64,000 nucleotides of DNA from Hydractinia symbiolongicarpus (Eukaryota > Cnidaria > Hydrozoa > Anthoathecata > Hydractiniidae). Each line of letters opens with the position of its first letter. Position 1 is the first letter of the stretch. Both the position numbers and the translations under genes were made by a program. This document shows, piece by piece, positions 60,532 through 64,000 of this stretch. A model generated the notes under the pieces. The model searched no databases. It saw only the letters and a list, made by a program, of their open reading frames with translations, and had not been told where the DNA came from. The stretch covers positions 12,152,001-12,216,000 of the forward strand of contig NC_079884.1 in NCBI RefSeq assembly GCF_029227915.1. The letters run 5' to 3'.

Positions 60532-60619
60532 GCAACCTCGTTCTCAGGCTCACTCACCTAAAAGTTGTTTGTATCGCCGCCCCGATGTCAGAAAAGACAA
60601 GATGCTCTGTGGAGGAGGT
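60532..60619. mobile_element. GTCCCCAGG inverted-repeat element (GATGTCAG subtype)
   Basis: It starts GCAACCTCGTTCTCAGGCT and ends GATGCTCTGTGGAGGAGG. The centre shares TATCGCCGCCCCGATGTCAG with 59996-60065. Confidence 0.65.
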
Positions 60620-62521
60620 GAAGACATGCAAAGACTTGCGGCTACAGTTAATTTTCCTTTTTGTTCATGCAGAAAAAAAGATAATTATGATAATAGTGAA
60701 TGTTTTTTATTTACGTCAAGAGCAAATTAGAATTACTCACAACCTCGTTCCCAGGACTTTGTAGGATTTAATATAATGTCACAAAAAAGACACGAAAAAA
60801 AACACTTTGCTTTCTTCAAACGCTTCACAAAAAGTCGTCCATATCATCAACTTCATTTTCAGGGATTTTCAGCTTCAAGGCAGCCTGCAAACGAGGTTGC
60901 TGCTGTTATCATCTGCAAAGCAAGCAACTGACGTTGTCACGTGGCGGGTAAATATGCTTGCATGTGTCTACTATACTGTATTGTATGTTCATGGTTCACA
61001 TCTTGGACACACATGAATGCTGGCACAGAGAAACAAAATTTGTAGCAAATAAAAAGAAGGGGAAGATTAATTGCATAAAAAAAACTCCTTCATGATAGAA
61101 AAAAACATACAGTTATAAATCTTATTCCTAGGTGCTTTTAAAACTTTTTTGAACTACAGAATTGATGTTTGACTAATGTTTGTCATTTAAGTGACACGTC
61201 ACTGATATCACTCGTCAAACAATAGACATAGATCAGTAAAAAAGTAAAAATCTATTTCTACCCATCTGGGTGAACGAAAAACCACACACACACACAAAAA
61301 ACAAAGTTTACCAACCTCTTAGAATCCATCGTGCTTTTTTAGAAAAATTCTATCCTTTCCTGATAATTCTTTGCGACGTATTTTTTATATTATATATTTA
61401 TTATACACAGATGTTTTTAGTCTTAAGAATTGTAATTAGAAATAACAACTGGATGAAATAATACAAGGAAGTAGAAAGAATTCAAAAAATTAATAAAATA
61501 TTTGTGAAGCGACTTTTTTTGAAACTTCTTGCCTTTAAATAATTAATTTTAATTTTATATATTTATATAGATAGCAAAAAATATAAAATGAAAAAAATGA
61601 ATAAATGAATAACGAATCCTTATGTACACAATAAAGTAAAGTAATTGAGTGAATGAATGAATATAGCCGAATCTCCACTGGACGATATTCGCGACGATTT
61701 TGGTGACAACAAGTAGAAACCAATTCAACTTTTCGTCATTACGAAAATCACGATTAATCAAATTCGAGTATTGATGACGATTGTCGTACAAATAGTCCCA
61801 TGGAGATTCGCTTTAAGGCCATGAAAAAAATATGACCAGCAATAACCATTTTATATAAGATTCCCACCAGCGAACAAATTCTTCACTCAACAATTTATCA
61901 GCGATCATCTGCAAACCATAAAAACCACATACATGTAAACACAAATTGAAGTGTAGGTGTAAAATATTTCGTGCCCCCCGTTACATACTTACTCCCTCAA
62001 AGTTTTGAAATTTATAATTCTTTATAATGAACGGTGTGTGTTATGACAAATTATGATTTTTTGTTGAGAAACTTTTTTAATGCAATATTTCTAGAAAGAG
62101 GGGGGGGTTTTGGCGCGATTTTCTACATTAGTTTCCAGACCTTTACCAGTGTTTTTGACTAGAATATAATTTATGTGTTGCTTTTCAAATTAATTACGAA
62201 CCACTCACATCTTTTCACATCCGGATTCTTACGTTCTTGACATTGGGACGAAGTATAAAAAGTGGCGGGGGACAAGGTTGACCTTAACAAAACCTGTAGA
62301 AAAAGGTTGGTGATAAAACTCTTCTTCTTGCTTCTGCCATTTTTAACTACTCTAGCTGCACCAAGAATATGCAATCACATATTTCTAGATTCTACAATAT
62401 AACAGCTGTAGTTTTGTATTAATATTTTTTAAAAAAAATGTAAATTCTTCAAGAAATAACAATAATAATAATATAAAAAAAGTTATTATAACGAACTAAT
62501 CTTATGAGAATTGGGTTTTCC
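60620..62521. other. Intergenic, no gene seen
   Basis: About 1.9 kb of AT-rich DNA with half-copies of the GTCCCCAGG family (about 60741-60760 and 60882-60897), an AC microsatellite (about 61285) and ATAA/TGAA tracts. The short frames here have no recognisable content. Confidence 0.45.
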
Positions 62522-62590
62522 TATCCCCAGGGTTTGTCGTGTGATGTCAGAGCCGCTGTGTTTATATGATGGCTAAAAAACCCCTGGGTT
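62522..62590. mobile_element. GTCCCCAGG inverted-repeat element
   Basis: TATCCCCAGGGTTTG faces AACCCCTGGGTT around a centre with GTGATGTCAGAGC. The outer CCTCG is lost at the left and replaced at the right. Confidence 0.55.
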
Positions 62591-62960
62591 AATAAGTTGC
62601 GTGTTCCATAATAACACACGTCGAGCTAGTTCCTTGTTGTGTGCTTTCACCCTAATCGCCTGTATCACAAAGGAACCAACAACTAACGAAACTAACCAAC
62701 TCGATTGTTATCACATTCCGCCTACTGTTACCTAGATATTAGAAATATATAGTCTCATCTCGGAAAACATATTTTATTGTCAAAAAATATTAAAATTATT
62801 GTTAAATAATTAAATTTTAATTATAAACAAGGCTGTAAAACAGATGTATATTAACACGATAAGTTTTAGTGATAAATCAGATTAAAAGACGGTGTTAACT
62901 CATCCCCAGCCTTTTTAAAGCGATATAGCACGAAATAAATAAAAGTGTTTTGAATTTAAG

Positions 62961-63048
62961 GCAACCTTGTCTCCAGGGCTAGGTTTTTATATTGCAACAA
63001 TTCCATTCAAATAATTGAAAAACTTAACAAATCTTAGAGACGAGGCTG
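62961..63048. mobile_element. GTCCCCAGG inverted-repeat element
   Basis: It starts GCAACCTTGTCTCCAGGGCT and ends AATCTTAGAGACGAGGC. It is more diverged at the right end than the 60181 unit. Confidence 0.55.
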
Positions 63049-63689
63049 GAATTGGGGGAACCAGTAAAAAGGTTTAGTAACGAAGCTGTAGGATTTCCAC
63101 ACACCCCCTCCCTAATCACTATTTTTCGTGTTTTAAATACCACGTCACAAACGTTTCCATGGTGACAAAATTTAGACATTGGAAAGATCTGTTAAAATCA
63201 GGATATATAAACAAAGATGTGTCTATCGAGTGGAAATTTCAAATTTAATAAAACTCACAAATAATTTTATTTATGAAAACAAATATAGAATAATAATGGA
63301 TTGATATTTCAAAGAAATACTTCCATTGCTTCTGTCATCTTATAGTAAGACTGGCTTTAACATCAGACTTCAATTGACTTTCCTTGCTCTCTCGATCAGC
63401 TCTTTAAATTACGTAATGTACAAACGTAAAAACAAAACAAGATCTTTTACGACAAATAAATATTTTCGAGAAGATTTTCAGTGGCAATCCTAAGATTAGT
63501 TTTCGCAAAATTTCGCGAATCTTACCTATATTTGCGAAAATTTGTCTGCGCAAAAATTCCGGAAAAGGTCAATTCGTGAAAATAAATCTTCGCGAAATTA
63601 CTAAAAATGAATTATTCGCTAATATAAATCTTCGCGAAGATATAAATAAAAAATATAAAGCTCGTTAAATAAATATAAATAAAATCTGG

Positions 63690-63776
63690 CAATCTCGCCT
63701 CCCTAAGGCTCGTTAGATTTTTTCTCAGGTTTTGTCTAAGCACACAAAACCTTAAAAAGCCCTGGGGACGAGGTTG
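63690..63776. mobile_element. GTCCCCAGG inverted-repeat element
   Basis: It starts CAATCTCGCCTCCCTAAGGC and ends AAAAGCCCTGGGGACGAGGT, with an internal CAGGTTTTGTC..ACAAAACCTT inverted repeat. Confidence 0.65.
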
Positions 63777-63967
63777 AGATCTAGAAAAATAAAAAAAAGA
63801 AATTGATACTTTTCACAACTAAATACACATAAAACAACAAACGAGCGCCATGTTTAGCGCTTACGTGTAGAAAACTCTATCAAGTCTGGTGGCTTTGTCA
63901 ATCGCGACAAAAAGAATAAAAAATTGTATTGTAACACAAAACGAAGAAATTAAAAAAACAAACTTAC

Positions 63968-64000
63968 TTTCTATATCACTGTGACCTTTACGCTCTGTTC
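63968..64000 (-). CDS. Partial exon at the right edge
   Basis: A GTAAGT donor (minus strand, starting at 63967) follows 33 nt that are open in one frame, reading TERKGHSDIE. This looks like the end of an exon of a minus-strand gene that starts beyond the window. I could not find a convincing next exon downstream, and no family can be named from ten residues. Confidence 0.35.

Noticed and set aside
61813-61908. Possible small exon on the minus strand (MIADKLLSEEFVRWWESYIK) after a TTTGCAG acceptor
   Set aside because: The phase does not match the partial exon at the right edge and there is no good donor; too short to support.

Overview
The window looks like nuclear DNA of an invertebrate animal. 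It is strongly AT-rich, the genes are split by GT-AG introns of a few hundred bases to about 3 kb, and much of the non-coding space is MITE-like inverted-repeat elements, tRNA-derived SINEs and satellites. All recognisable genes are animal genes: LRRC72, a cytochrome P450, p67phox/NoxA-type NADPH-oxidase activators, a PDZ protein and a sororin-like protein. An early-branching metazoan such as a cnidarian fits best, but that is an inference. I see no bacterial, viral or organellar genes and no CRISPR array.

Layout. (1) 0.5-9.1 kb, minus strand: a gene of at least 13 small, entirely phase-0 exons coding for alternating acidic and poly-lysine segments; its 3' part lies beyond the left edge. (2) 9.2-21.3 kb: a repeat island with two copies of a TA-targeting TIR element, each carrying a different nested element, plus satellites, a tRNA-SINE and a second element family; there is at most one weak coding exon. 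(3) 21.4-22.3 kb, plus strand: an intronless reading frame with a KEN box, an FGF motif and a sororin-like C-terminus. (4) 22.3-28 kb: repeats, including a roughly 270-bp tRNA-like tandem array. (5) 28.1-30.5 kb, plus strand: LRRC72, convergent with (6) 30.9-34.8 kb, minus strand: a six-exon cytochrome P450. (7) 36.4-37.2 kb, minus strand: an unrecognised two-exon gene with an exact 41-residue duplication and two perfect CRE octamers just upstream. (8) 41.2-47.3 kb and 49.6-56.4 kb, both minus strand: tandem paralogues of a p67phox/NoxA-type activator. (9) 57.6-59.6 kb, minus strand: a five-exon single-PDZ protein. (10) 59.6-64 kb: repeats and part of an exon at the right edge.

The most informative observations are the two NADPH-oxidase activator paralogues, both without SH3 domains and one also without PB1; the modular lysine-block gene; the new 41-residue repeat gene; and a dense family of very short inverted-repeat elements with GTCCCCAGGGCT-type ends that crowds the right half. 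Exon structures were read by eye from splice signals and checked for frame. They are internally consistent but have no transcript support.
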